Shown one piece after another: positions 12,701 through 23,780 of a stretch of DNA of 64,000 nt. The notes beneath the pieces are model-generated. The model saw only the letters and a program-made list of their open reading frames with translations. It had not been told where the DNA came from and made no database searches. Every line of letters starts with the position of its first letter. Position 1 is the first letter of the stretch. The translations under genes were made by a program, and so were the position numbers. Source of the stretch: Symsagittifera roscoffensis (taxonomy: Eukaryota > Xenacoelomorpha > Acoela > Convolutidae); assembly GCF_963678635.1 (NCBI RefSeq), contig NC_087070.1, positions 41,173,831 to 41,237,830 on the forward strand, in the 5' to 3' direction.

Positions 12701-12918
12701 AGAGAACGGGGCGTATAGAGATAATCGGAACTGGCTACGATCAGATACTTTGCAGCTTTCATCTCTAAGGGATCGTAAGCTGCGAACAGGCCGTCGCCTA
12801 TTGGGGCCTTCAGTTTCCTATATCTCTGGTCATCTCCATGTACCGTGGTCGTTCGGGGGTAGTCCCTTGAATACTCACCAGGCGTCTGACCAGGTGGTTT
12901 AGCGAACTGCCTGTACAT
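9733..12918 (-). pseudogene. Element A ORF-E2: long ORF with degenerate SGNH-hydrolase-like N-terminus, interrupted by one in-frame TGA
   Basis: A frame opens at a methionine at 12918 and stays open to 9733 except for one TGA at 12619-12621, giving 98 aa plus 961 aa. Around the stop the residues resemble an SGNH (GDSL-type) fold: a strand ending in ASSD where GDS would be, a glycine-containing segment, then VIVVAGSNDLL (like the GxND block) soon after the stop, and a DPDNYYPSRSE segment where the DxxH block would fall. The Ser and His of the catalytic set appear to be replaced, so a catalytic role is doubtful. The middle 500 residues match nothing I recognise. The C-terminal third is acidic and low complexity, with a run of eight acidic residues broken only by a glutamine. 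It follows ORF-E1 on the same strand and may be a diverged relative. Element C lacks it. Confidence 0.6.
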
Positions 12919-13025
12919 CTTATGATGCTTGTTGTTGGGCTTGTTCTCTGCCTAAAACTTGCCCCTTCGAGCAGGTGGCGTCAATTCCCGGGCTCTCTGT
13001 CGGACGTCCGTAAGGGACCTTGTGT

Positions 13026-15359
13026 TCAATGTCCAAAGGTATTGTCCTGAGGCAACCCGTTCAAGTCTGCATGTCGGAGCGTAGTCGTAGAGCTGACCTG
13101 CTCCTGCTCTGCTAGCAGCCAATCCACGCCTGATATCCGATATAATCGCGACACCGTGGGACTTTCTCCGCCAATCATTCTCATCGCGTCCTCCCGACAC
13201 GCCAGGGTATTCATGTTCAATTTCGTGGACATGTCTGTCTTGTACTGTCCCCAATGACTCGAGTCTGATTGGTTCCAAAGCAGCAGGCTGCCTGGTTCAA
13301 CTCCCTCCGCAGGCACGGCGCTCGTAGACGGTCCTGCTGCTGAAGCAGGGTTTGCCGTGGCGGGCGGATCGTTCCTCCTAGACACGGTCTGGGAGTTATT
13401 TCTGTTCTGAACCACTGATCTGCCGAGTCGGCTTTCAAGCGGTTGTGTTCTGGGAGGAGGAGCAGTCCCTAGCCTCTCTCTCACGTTTGAGCTCGGAGCG
13501 GTGGGTGCGGCTACAGCCGTCTCCATTGCCAAGGGCCCTAGGCGGTCGACGAGGGATTCGGGCACGCTTGCCTTTATTCTACTTCCTCCAGTCGTTGAGC
13601 TGGTCCGAGCCAGAGAACTGGTCGCCCTCGACTCCTGCTCCATTTCCCTCAATTGCGTCTGAAATACATCATTCATCCAGTGTCTCCCTCGTTGGGTGTT
13701 GAAATGTATCCCATCTCTGGTAAGCGCAATATGATCAATCATGCGCAGCGTGTTTTCGAGATCCAGCAGTCGCAACTCGCCAGGGTTGCTTCTCACCAGA
13801 TTACGGATCATTTCGTTCCACCGTGTCACGTTGCCGTTCATGAAATCTGCCACTGTGGTGCCCATCAGCGGGTTTTGTGGTATCGTGCACAGCACCACAA
13901 ACCTGGGCCTGTACTTCTCCTTCAGTTCATTCAGGAGGCATACCAGCAGAGGCTCCCACTTGAACTCGGGAGTCACTGGGGCTCTCGAGACGTCGTTAGT
14001 TCCTAGCATTGTCACCAACGTATCCAGGTGATCCTCGCTTTGGAATTCTATCATCTTGATGACCTGAGCCATTGAAGCTCCTCCAAAGGACAGAGTGGTT
14101 GTCTGACCATAGACGAAGATCTCATTCAGATCCCTCACCAAACTGTCTCCTATGATCAAGTGGCGACTCCCTGGGGGAATTACCTGGTCCCTCGTAGCGG
14201 GGTTCCAGCTCATGTCGTTCAGGCAGGCTCGAGGATGCTCCGCAGCTACTTGCGTGAACTGGTGACGTGTCATCAGATTCTTCCTAATATCTACCACGCG
14301 GGACTTTTGATAGGTTCTGCCATGCGCAGTCCCCGAGGACACTATCGTGTAGGGTGCTCGCTCCGAGCTATTAGATGACTGATCACGACGTTGGGAAGGA
14401 ACGATCCTACCCAATGTCCGTCCAGTGGTCCGGTTGATCTCATCCATTGTTGCTCTGGCCACTTGGTTGAACGATTCTTGGAACTGAGGAGCGAGGTAAG
14501 TGTCAGAAGGGTCTGGTATCATGAACCTTTGACTAGAAGCAGACGGGCGTGTCTGCTGAGGAGCCTCGGGCTCTCTCGATGCACGTAAATCCAGAACCTT
14601 GGGCCCTCTCGATACACACAGCTCCTGGGCTGTTGTCCCGGGGTGTGTGTCGTTGGATCCCTCCGAGGATCTCATGCTCGCCAGAACTTCCGGTGACACT
14701 TGGCTCACCTTCGCCATATACAGCTCCTTCAGGTGCTTTATTTCATCCTCCTTATAAGCCACCTTTAGATCTTCGTATTTCTTCTTCCATTCGTCTCTTT
14801 CTCGAGCTATTGCCCTATACTCCTGGAGTTTGGCACACAGCTCGCTCTGATCTTTCTCCTTCTTTTCCAGCGTCTCGATCGTCTCCGACGTCTGGATCTC
14901 TATTTCACTCACCCTCACTTTCTTCGAAGGAGGAGCAGCTGTAGGGGAGTCGACCGAATGTGACGGGCCTGGCACATCACGTTTTCTCTTCGCTCCGATG
15001 AGTGGCTGCGCCGGTTGGACTGGTAAGGGCATCTCACCTAGCCGGTGGTCCCTCTGTTTGCCTAGTCCTGGCTCACGAGCCCGGTCGTGGCCAGACATTT
15101 CTCCACGCCTCCATCTCATCAGTCGATTTCGGCCTCTCTCGGCGGTCCCGGACTCACCGAAGGCCAACATCAACACGACTTCCGTAGGGCGATTCCCTCG
15201 ACCCTCTCGTCCTAATGCATTGAGGAGCGCGACCACAAACATCGCCAGCCCCGGGTCTTCTCGTGTGAAATCACAATCGATCAGCCGCTGATAGATCTCG
15301 TCTAGAGTCGCTCCTACACTCGCTGAGAGGAATTCCATGAGTTCGTTCGTATCACACAT
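13026..15359 (-). CDS. Element A ORF-E1: 777-aa protein with an SGNH/GDSL-type hydrolase domain
   Basis: The SGNH signature is complete in order: IIGDSLVRDL (block I serine, about residue 404), a glycine segment FGGASM (block II, about 428), MLGTNDVS (block III GxND, about 453) and RDGIHFN (block V Asp and His, about 550). Such domains hydrolyse esters or remove acyl groups. Esterase domains of this class are known in the first ORF of some LINE retrotransposons; their role there is unsettled. The first 100 residues look like a small helical domain. Residues 150-235 are charged and likely coiled coil. The region after the hydrolase is rich in Ser, Pro and Thr and probably disordered. The frame is fully open although A's gag-pol is broken. 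It lies between the macro-domain ORF and ORF-E2 on the same strand and is absent from C. The start at 15359 is the first methionine after a clear gap. Confidence 0.75.
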   Translation of the reverse strand: MCDTNELMEFLSASVGATLDEIYQRLIDCDFTREDPGLAMFVVALLNALGREGRGNRPTEVVLMLAFGESGTAERGRNRLMRWRRGEMSGHDRAREPGLGKQRDHRLGEMPLPVQPAQPLIGAKRKRDVPGPSHSVDSPTAAPPSKKVRVSEIEIQTSETIETLEKKEKDQSELCAKLQEYRAIARERDEWKKKYEDLKVAYKEDEIKHLKELYMAKVSQVSPEVLASMRSSEGSNDTHPGTTAQELCVSRGPKVLDLRASREPEAPQQTRPSASSQRFMIPDPSDTYLAPQFQESFNQVARATMDEINRTTGRTLGRIVPSQRRDQSSNSSERAPYTIVSSGTAHGRTYQKSRVVDIRKNLMTRHQFTQVAAEHPRACLNDMSWNPATRDQVIPPGSRHLIIGDSLVRDLNEIFVYGQTTTLSFGGASMAQVIKMIEFQSEDHLDTLVTMLGTNDVSRAPVTPEFKWEPLLVCLLNELKEKYRPRFVVLCTIPQNPLMGTTVADFMNGNVTRWNEMIRNLVRSNPGELRLLDLENTLRMIDHIALTRDGIHFNTQRGRHWMNDVFQTQLREMEQESRATSSLARTSSTTGGSRIKASVPESLVDRLGPLAMETAVAAPTAPSSNVRERLGTAPPPRTQPLESRLGRSVVQNRNNSQTVSRRNDPPATANPASAAGPSTSAVPAEGVEPGSLLLWNQSDSSHWGQYKTDMSTKLNMNTLACREDAMRMIGGESPTVSRLYRISGVDWLLAEQEQVSSTTTLRHADLNGLPQDNTFGH

Positions 15360-15834
15360 TTCTTATCGTGTTGATTCTTGCTGTCGTGTAGTGTCTTCCT
15401 GTCTCGTTTTGATTCAATGGATTCAATAAACAATTTTTGATCAATCAAGATCTAAAAAACAAGTCGCGACTTAAAACCATCATTTTTGGATACAACATCA
15501 TTCAACTCTTTAAAACTCTCCATTGAAATTCTCTTGTTAATTCTGATTTAAAAATTTAGCACCAAGGTGGATCGTCCACCTTTACCTTTGTCAGAGTAGC
15601 ACGAATGAGCGCTGTCACCTTGATGACCTGGAGTACCCCAGGTCTTTTATGACACAAAACATAAAACATATCATAACAATAACATAACACATAAACACAA
15701 AAACATCACACGCCTATACTATCACATAAAAACATAATCCTTAATACTGTACCTAAAACCTAACCTAATCTAAAACTTGACTCTAATTTTTATCGAGTGA
15801 CTTAATAAAAACCACTTATCGCCGAGCGCAATTC
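15360..15834 (-). other. Intergenic region of element A between the macro-domain ORF and ORF-E1, with two perfect hairpins
   Basis: This is AT-rich and non-coding. It holds AAGGTGGA-TCG-TCCACCTT (15564-15582, 8-bp perfect stem) and GACCTGG-AGTACC-CCAGGTC (15625-15644, 7-bp perfect stem). A run rich in ATAACA/ACATAA words follows towards 15790; a similar run lies at 45165-45190 in C. Because ORF-E1 lies far downstream of the LTR promoter, this could be an internal start or a splice or processing region; that is inference. Confidence 0.6.
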
Positions 15835-16353
15835 TTAGCATATGCTCAGATAGTATTTTTTATGTAAGTAAACTTCTATGTCAGTCTCTGAAAATATCAC
15901 ATGTACAAGTGCGTACAACTCTCTCGGATGTAGCTTTCCCCTATTAGGATCGTATACTGGCAACGAGAGAGAGGTCACTCCTCTCTCAACCAAAAAATCC
16001 CTAAGTCGAGTCAAGGCCAATACCAAGCTCTTTGGATCTACTTGTTGCCTATCAGTGGCCTTGGTAACCAGGAAACACAAATATTTCCCTGGTATCTGTG
16101 ATGCATCAGGGGGCAGCGCTATCATCGCTCCCACACCATGCCTCTGTTTCCATAAAAACTCGATATCCTTATACTCTCTTTTGAAGTCAGCCGCTAGTGC
16201 TGTTTTGAAGCTTACGTCCGCGGTTATCGCTATGGCGCACGTGCGTTCCGTGAGTATGAAATCGCTGTCCGTTATGACGATATTGTTCGAAATAATGGTT
16301 CGGTAGATCAAAATACGATTCAAAGATTCGTCCAAAAGGTGGTTTTTTAGCAT
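15835..16353 (-). CDS. Element A macro-domain protein (C-terminal part of pol in C)
   Basis: The 172-residue frame matches the last 150 residues of the 2742-aa polyprotein of C. The pattern is that of a macro domain of the small deacylase/ADP-ribose-binding type: an opening strand, CAIAITADVSFKTALAADFK in place of the usual N...D-phosphate-loop segment, KYLCFLVTKAT as the central strand, a helix with LTRLRDFL, then SLSLPVYDPNRGKL and a final strand EVYLHKKYYLS. Macro domains bind ADP-ribose and some remove it from proteins or RNA. Here the usual glycine-rich loop after the PR/PL strand is replaced by YDPNRG in both A and C. In A the link to the upstream pol frame is broken by a T-run difference near 16453 and further indels, so this may now be a stand-alone frame or a remnant. 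Confidence 0.7.
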   Translation of the reverse strand: MLKNHLLDESLNRILIYRTIISNNIVITDSDFILTERTCAIAITADVSFKTALAADFKREYKDIEFLWKQRHGVGAMIALPPDASQIPGKYLCFLVTKATDRQQVDPKSLVLALTRLRDFLVERGVTSLSLPVYDPNRGKLHPRELYALVHVIFSETDIEVYLHKKYYLSIC

Positions 16354-16434
16354 TCTCGCCCTATGTCTCTAGTTCTCCGGTTTCTCTTGCCGATTTCAAT
16401 TTTTTTATTATCAGATTTTCGGTGTGGGTGACTC

Positions 16435-19400
16435 CTACCCCCACTCCCCGGACAAAATATCCATCGACGTCCCCGTCGATCGCCCAAAGTCTAGGAGATC
16501 GAGGTTGGATTGTGGAACACGTAGAGGACCATCTGGGGCGACCCAGTTGGACTCGGTATTGTCATGACTGATGTATTTGATGCCGTCTTTATCGACGTCC
16601 TGAATCGTCAGGATCGTCTCTTTTGGATCTGTCGGCAGATCATGGAGCCATTCGAGTACGCGCAAGTTCGTTAGTTCTTGCTCATGAGTCTGTTCCGCTT
16701 CTGGTTCGAACTCTGCTTCCGGTTCTGATCGATCGTCGATCCAATCTTGATCCATATCATTCACCAAGTCGATTTCTTCTAGCATCGCCACTTCGTCCAG
16801 TCCCACTAGCGAGTCCATGACATCATTTACAACTATCCTGTCTACGACGAAATCCTCGCCGTACGGATTGTATTTCTTCTCGTTTTTTCCTCTCTTGCTC
16901 TGGCGTGTTTCCATAGTGAGAGGAAAGTCAGGCTTTATTCCTTTGTCAATTTCGGTTTGTTCCGGGCAGTCCCAGTCTTTTTCGGCATAAGGTAGAGTTT
17001 CATCGTCCACCTCTACTCGCTCGGTCAACTCGAGATCCAGTGGTAGATCGCAATCGTCCACCACCTCATTCCCGTCGTTCTTGTCGCGAGTACCCCTTTC
17101 ATTCACTTCACAAGCAGGATCCACTATCAAATAGTCTCCCTCTTGCATGTCCGCTGGGATGCACCAATCCTCTGACGAGGCATTGTGTGGTTTGATGTTT
17201 TCATAATGAGCTGCTCTTCCAGTGCTCAATCGATAAAAACGACCTCCTTGGTGCACTTTTGTTATCTGAAATGGACCACGCCATTTTTTAAATAATTTCT
17301 TGGTTCCTTTTGGTGGAACCACTTCCTGGAACACCCAAACGTAGTCGCCAACTGAGAAGACTTTCGCATCAGCTGTCCTTTTATCAAACCTCCTTTTTTG
17401 TCTAATTTGCGCCTGTTGCGTATTCCTCCTGCATAAGTCATTGAGGTCCTGCTGTCTTCTAATAACATCCCGCACGTACGTCTGCGGTGCTGTCCTCTTC
17501 CCCTCATATTCAGGGTAAAAAAACGTCAACGGGAGCGCTTTTTCATGACCCGTTAACATCATTTGCGGACTTATTCCCGTGGTGAAATGCTCCGTGCTGT
17601 TGTAAGCACCCATCACTTGCGGCAAGTGCTTGTCCCAGTCATCCATGTAACGCGAGCAGTAGACTCTCAGCATGGATACCAGTGTGCGGTTTTGCCTCTC
17701 GACTAGGCCATTCGTTTGCGGGTGATAAGTGGTCGAGTGGGCCTGCGCTACCTGCGACCTTTTCATCAACTCCTTCGTGAGATCACCCACGAATGCTTTG
17801 CCATTGTCCGATTGGAACGTGATGGGGCAGCCATGCCTCGCTATCCACACATTTATCAAATGATCACATGTTTCTTCCGCCGATGCTGTCATGCAGGGTG
17901 CTGCTTCCGCATACTTCGTAAAATGGTCGATCATTACCAGCACCTGATTATAGCTCGTTGCTGACATGCAGATTTTCTGATGATCAATTTGCACCACTTC
18001 GTTGAAACCTGACGACTCTATTGACTGTAGGGGGAACCTTAGTTTCCTGGGATCCTTCGCCTGCTGACATGACAGGCATGCGGCGATCCACTTCTCACAA
18101 GCGTTTTTCAATCCCGGCCATTCGAATCGTTTCTGTATCCTGTTATACACTTTGTCCACGCCTTGATGGTCCATCTGATCATGTGAGCGAAAGAGCAATT
18201 CGGTCTGGTACAACTGTGGTAACACTATTGAATTGTATTTATAGAGGACCTTGTCCTCCTCTTTTCGCTTGCAGGCAACCATTCCGTCCTTATTCAGGTA
18301 CAACAAGTCGTTTCGCTTCAGGTAGAATTGCTTCAAGATCTTGTAGCTGTCTTCTTCCAAGTCTCCCTTGTCAGGTGCTCCATTCTCGATCCATCTCTTC
18401 AGACTGCTCGTCATTCTATCATTTCGTTGAGTCCTTAGGAGATCCGACAGCCTGTACCTGGCTTTCAAATACGTCTTTACCACGTCCATTTGCCCACTCA
18501 TTATCTCCGGAGCATGAGCATCGTCCGTCAACTTGACACACCATATCTTTTTCAAAGGCGTCGCTTCCTGCACAGATGGTTCCAGATTGGTACGGACGAC
18601 CGTACCATGTGGCAGCAATCTGGTTGGGCGTTTCGAAACTGCTATCAGCTCGAGCTCGTCTGCGGCATTATCTACCACAGTGCCCTCTTCATCTGAGGTG
18701 TATCTGTCCCTGTCTGGATCCTGATGTGTTTCTCGGTCCAGCCCACGCTGCTTCCAGTCTACCAATAAGGAGTGGATTGCGATCTCTGACATATCGGAAT
18801 TGGAAGTAGTTTCAGACGTGTTGTCCCAGGACTGGGGCCTCGAGTCAACACTTGAGTCGACTGATTCCTCAACATCATATTCCAAGTTGTCTGAGATGTT
18901 CCTCGACTCCCCGGACAAAATTCTGTCCCTAGGTGGTCTCGTCAACCTCTCCCCGGACAAGTCGTCCTGCACGGGCTCAAAGGTGTCTGACTCCTCAGAC
19001 GAGTCGTCCTTGACTGGCTCGAAGGTATCAGACTCCCCGGACATTGTCTCGTCCCCGGACGAACAATCTGGGCTCGGCTCGTATTCTTCTTTTGCATCCG
19101 TGAAATGCACTCTCCTCGTGAAGCTAGATTTCGACCTGATCCTGACTTCCTCAGTAGTTTGGTTCTGATTCAGTGTTCCATATTCAGTGAACCAAGTTCT
19201 CAACAAGACCTCCTTCGGCATCGAGCTCACCAGCTGGTTGACAATCGACCTGCAATCCCGTTCAACGCCTCGGCTGCGAATGGACACTGGCCTCTTCTCT
19301 GTTCTGTCGGTGACAGTCAACCGCTGCATGGTCTCCATCCATTCACGATCATGCCTATCCACTTCCCTGTCCAACAAGTCACGGAGCTTTCCCATGACGT

Positions 19401-20545
19401 CCGGCGCCACGTTCACCGTCCTGTTCAATAGAGCCATGCTGTTTATACCTAATCTGGTAAGTTCTTGCTGCACCAAGTTGGATCGAACTAGCAGATCCAA
19501 CGGAGCGGGCTCGCCTCTGGCTAAAAGCTTTATCTCCGCGGCCGTCTCCACTGGAAGGTCAGAGTGTCCGGGTATAGGATGCCCTGACTTGTCTAACCAC
19601 CTAGTCAGTGGCAGTTTGTCGTAGGTTTCTTTGTCCAGAAAGGAAAACCCGTCCTTGATCTCTGATTGGTTAGCCTGTTTATCCTCGAGGCGCTCATAAA
19701 ATTCTGTCTTTTTACTGAGGCTATCTGCGTTCTGATGCTTGTCACGGGTACGGTGCTCTATGATCATGTGGTATCCATCCAGGCGCACGATCCAACGACC
19801 AATATAACTTTGGTCCATCGAATAGGTTTTCAGCCAGGCAAGGGCACGATTATCCACACGTAACTTGAAGGGAGCACTCCCCAAGTAGGCCCTGTATTTT
19901 TCCACGAAAGTGATCACCGCAAACATCTCCGCTTTTGGTGCGCCGTACTTCATTTCAGTATCACTCAGGACTTTACTCCCGTAGGCTATCGGACGAAGAA
20001 CCGTTCTCCCGTTCCACTCCTGCTCCTGGTGAAGTATGCCCGATATCACAACCACTGATGTATCCGTGTCCAGCACGAACATCCCCTTCTCTGTCCGCAT
20101 GCCGAGGACCAGTGCCTCGCAAAGTTCATGTTTGATGTTTTCAAATGAAATTTGCGCCTCATCAGTCCAGGTGAACTTTTTGCCCTTGTTTCTCATCAAC
20201 CTCTGCATGGGGTATATTTTGTCAGCATACCCCTTGATGAACTCTCGATAATAATTAGCGAATCCCAAAAAACTCATCAGCTGTGTATCTGTCTTAGGTG
20301 CCTTCCAGGTCAGCACCGCTTCAACCGCTTCGGGATCTGGTCTCACTCCATGTTTGTCAACCAGGCGGCCCAGATACTTTATGGAATCCCTGAGGATTTC
20401 ACACTTAGAGGGTTTAGATTTCAGACCCGCCTGCTTCATGCAAGAAAACACCTCCTCCAACCTCTCTATGTGGTCTTCTAAGGTTGGTGTTGCAATCACG
20501 ACATCATCGACATAACACATGATGAGATTCCCGTATTTCTTATGA
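16435..20545 (-). pseudogene. Element A pol, 3' piece: end of RT, RNase H, integrase
   Basis: This is the continuation of gag-pol after a frameshift near 20545. Domains in order: RT catalytic YVDD (about 20508-20519), RNase H with VLDTDTS and the tail KHQNADSLSKK, a 500-residue acidic linker with LSGE/MSGE repeats (18907-19060), the integrase zinc finger (HDQMDH...CLSC, both cysteines present), D-D-35-E catalytic residues in VQIDH, QSDNG and LVERQ, and a WRGPF module typical of Ty3/gypsy integrases. The frame ends at TAG 16435, where C has one more T in a T-run and reads on into the macro domain. The frame itself can be read open upstream to a methionine at 20622, but only the part after about 20545 is homologous. 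Confidence 0.85.
18907..19060 (-). repeat. Cluster of plus-strand-primer-like motifs inside pol of A
   Basis: Three exact TGTCCGGGGAG copies (18907-18917, 18949-18959, 19033-19043) and one variant (19051-19060, GTCCGGGGAC) are read as LSGE, LSGE, MSGE and SSGD. Each uses the same Ser, Gly and Glu codons. They lie in the linker between RNase H and integrase, as in C. Confidence 0.78.
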
Positions 20546-23500
20546 CGCTCGTGAGTGCCTGGGCCATCAGTCGCTGGAATGTGGCCGTCGCGTTGCACAA
20601 TCCGAATGGCATCCTCTTCCACTGGAACAATCCCAGCTCACACGCGAAGCCTGTTTTCTCTCGATCTTGCTTTCTGAGTGGCACTTGCCAGAACGCAGAG
20701 CCCAAATCCAACGTCGTGAAGAACTTCGCGTCTCCCAGCTTGGATAGGCTCTCATCGATGCGGGGAATGGAGTATTCGTCCTTTATAGTCACTGCGTTCA
20801 GATAACGGAAATCACAACAAAATCTGAGTTGTCTCCCTTTCTTTTTCGCAATGACCACGCCACAAGCCCATGGGGACTTCGACGGCTCGATCATGTCGTA
20901 CTCCATAAACATCTCGATCTCCTTCCTACACGCTTCTGACTTGTTTGGGGTCATTCTTCTCGCCCCTTCCCTATGAGGTACCGAGCCTTCTTCTATCTCA
21001 ATCTCGTGTTCTACAAAATTACAACAACCTATGTCGGCCTTATGCTTCGAAAAAACGTCTGCGTTCCGATTTAGCACCGCTCTGAGCGAATCTAGTTCCT
21101 TGTCTGATATTTTACCCTTCAGATGTTCTATCTCAGGTAAGACAGGTTTATTCGCTGCTAACTCTGCTTCCGTCGGCCTCTCAGCAAAGTTGGAACAACT
21201 AGACAGCCCATCATCTGTTTCCGACCTCATTGAAAACAATTTCCTAGAAGATTTCAATTCATTCACTCTCCTCATTATACATTCTTGGTTCGCATGCAAT
21301 GGACATTTAGTTACATCAAACTTTTTCAAGTTCTCTACACTCTGAAAGTCTGTGTTCAGAGGCAAAGCGTAGCCAAGTTTCTTTCCCCACTGTATTGTCA
21401 CTGTTGTTGCTTCTGTGTTCAATAACACACTCACACATAGTTCGCTCTGAGTGAGTGAGAAGCTTCTTCCTAAAATAGCCGAGCTTTTACTGTTTGGATT
21501 TGGTACCAGACACACCTGTCTGTCATTGCTGAGTTCATTCAAGTTCCTCGTCCTAAACGTCGCTACTAGGGCTTGGTTTGGTTTTAATCTAACTTTTCGA
21601 TCCAGAAAAATCGGCACCTTGGCCTGGTTAATTAAGATCTTATTAAGGGGTCTCTTTTCATACTTTCTCTCAGGATCCTTGATCCTAATCAACCCGTCAT
21701 TGAGATCGATCGTGACGTCAAAGTTGCGAACGAAATCCCTTCCTAAGATGAACTGATTGGTTTCGTCCAAATTCTCCACTACTAGGAAGCTCATCCAAAG
21801 ATGTCTTCCTCCGAGCTGCAGTGAAATGTTCGGGGTTCGTCCAGTCACATAGATCGCTCCCTTATTGGCCGCTGCCAACCTGATGTTTGTCGGTATGAGA
21901 TCCGACCTCTCGAAACCCATGTCGGTCCAAGTTTTGACTGGCATGACACTAACCACTGCTCCCGTGTCTAGCAGTCCCTTTACTGAAAGTTGTCTGCCTT
22001 GCACGTCCAGAACGTGTGCGGCCAGATCGGTCTCGCAACCTATATGCACCGCATCTTGTTCGAGCATCGCGTTGTGTCCGATCCGTCTAACCTTCAGCTC
22101 CTCTTGACCAATGTATATCCGGCCAATCTGATCGTTCGCATCAGTTATGTGAGCTTTCGTGTAGATATTGATGCCATCCACATTCATTAGGATCGGGTAA
22201 GAGCCATGGACATCGATATAATGTCCGTCCACTTTCATCAGCCTCGGACCTCCCGTTGTGAGCAGCGCTCGCACTGCCCTGGAGTCCAGTTTGGGATCTT
22301 TCTCCTTCAGGTAGTCGGCATAGATGTCCAGGTGGACTAGTGTAATCTCGGATGGTTCACTCAAGTTCTTGACCACCTGGTGCCCTGCGACTGAGATGAT
22401 GGACATTATTTTGGTCCCCTCCTTCGTCATGCCGAAAGTCTTACCAGATATAACGTTCAGTTTTAGTCCTTGTTTCCTGGGTTCCTCTTTGTCTTCTACT
22501 TTTGTCGTTTTACCCAGAACATTAAAACTTTCCCGAAGATCTGTGCTCTCCAGCTCCGACCTTACCCATTGCTCCACTTCTTTCGTGGCTAGGTCCTGTT
22601 TGACATTCTGCAGCGCTGTCCTTGCCGCCAGGCCGTAATCCACCTTGAGTGGGCTAGACGACTCTGCTTCGAGGTTCGAGGCTACCACCTCGTCAGGCCA
22701 TGTCTTAACCTTTTTGGTCGTGAAGGTGCTCGGTGTCGTCTCCTTTCTCCGAGATTCAGCCTCGTTCATCAGACGTGCTCGACTGGCCTTGACACCCGAA
22801 AGCGCCTCTTCGTGGCGGGGATGTTTCGCGTCCGCTACTGCATCCCAAAATTGAGTACAATCCGACTTGAAGTGTCCCTCCAAATTACAGAAGAAACACC
22901 TCGGACCATATTTCATGATGAGCCCTCTGACGTACTCTTCATGATCCTCGTCGGTCGCGTCGGCGTCCTCGAGAAAGTAGCCTATGGCCTTCATGTTCTG
23001 TTTGTATGCAGAACACGCGGAAACGTGATGGTCCATCGAACCACAATTCGCACACGACCTCCTCTTATCCATGTCATCGCGAGGTTTGTACCAACTGGAA
23101 TTCGCACCAGTGTTTGTCCCGCTACAGTTACCATAATTGCTGTAACGGTTTTGCGCCCTCGGTTTTATGAGTAAATACTCGCGTGACTTCATACGCAAGT
23201 CGTCGGGCGTGGGTACCTGGTCAAGCGACAGGGTGAAGTGAGTGGCCAACATCGTCTTCAACTCCTCACTCCTTACTCCGTCCATGAACTTCGAAGCAAT
23301 CGCCAAGTTTCGCTCGGATATTTTCTCATCTGGGTTGCTTCTCCTCCTAAGCAATTCAAGGTCGTCCAAGAATTTATCTATGGATTCGTCATCTCTTTGA
23401 CGCCTCTTTTCGAACTTCACCATAGCCTGGTGCCCTTGTACTCCAGAGCCGAAACGATTCAGCAGGATGTCGAATATCTTGCGAGCGCTGTCTCTCTCAT

Positions 23501-23771
23501 TGGCTCTTTTCGCCATTACACAACTTAATGCAGTACCCTCCAGATTGCTCGTCAGCGCGCTGCACTCTTGTTTCTTGGAGAGATTCTCTTCCTCAAAGTG
23601 TAACTTCATCACCTCTATCCAAGTATCAATGCAGCCGTCTGACTCGTCTTTATATGACTTCGGCTTTTTCAGTGTCCTTCTTGACCTCTCTCCTCTCTCG
23701 GTTGACTTCGAGAGCTTGGTGATGAATGTTTCGAGAGATCTGTTCAGAGGCTCAAACATCGAGGCATACAT
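20496..23771 (-). pseudogene. Element A gag-pol, 5' piece: capsid, zinc knuckles, protease, start of RT
   Basis: The 1091-aa frame contains a retrotransposon Gag capsid region (about residues 45-190, with CIDTWIEVMKLHFEEENL), two CCHC zinc knuckles (CANCGSMDHHVSAC about 240 and CFFCNLEGHFKSDC about 290), an aspartic protease with GLLDTGAVVSVMP (about 600) and the first two thirds of reverse transcriptase (FCCDFRYLNAVTIKD; RMPFGLCNATATFQ). One extra base compared with C, just before the YVDD block, throws the frame and ends it at 20496, so an active polymerase cannot be made from this copy without frameshifting. It starts only 10 bp after the ORF1 stop and in the same frame, so a read-through of that TAG would join ORF1 to Gag. 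Confidence 0.88.
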
Positions 23772-23780
23772 CGTTGTGTC

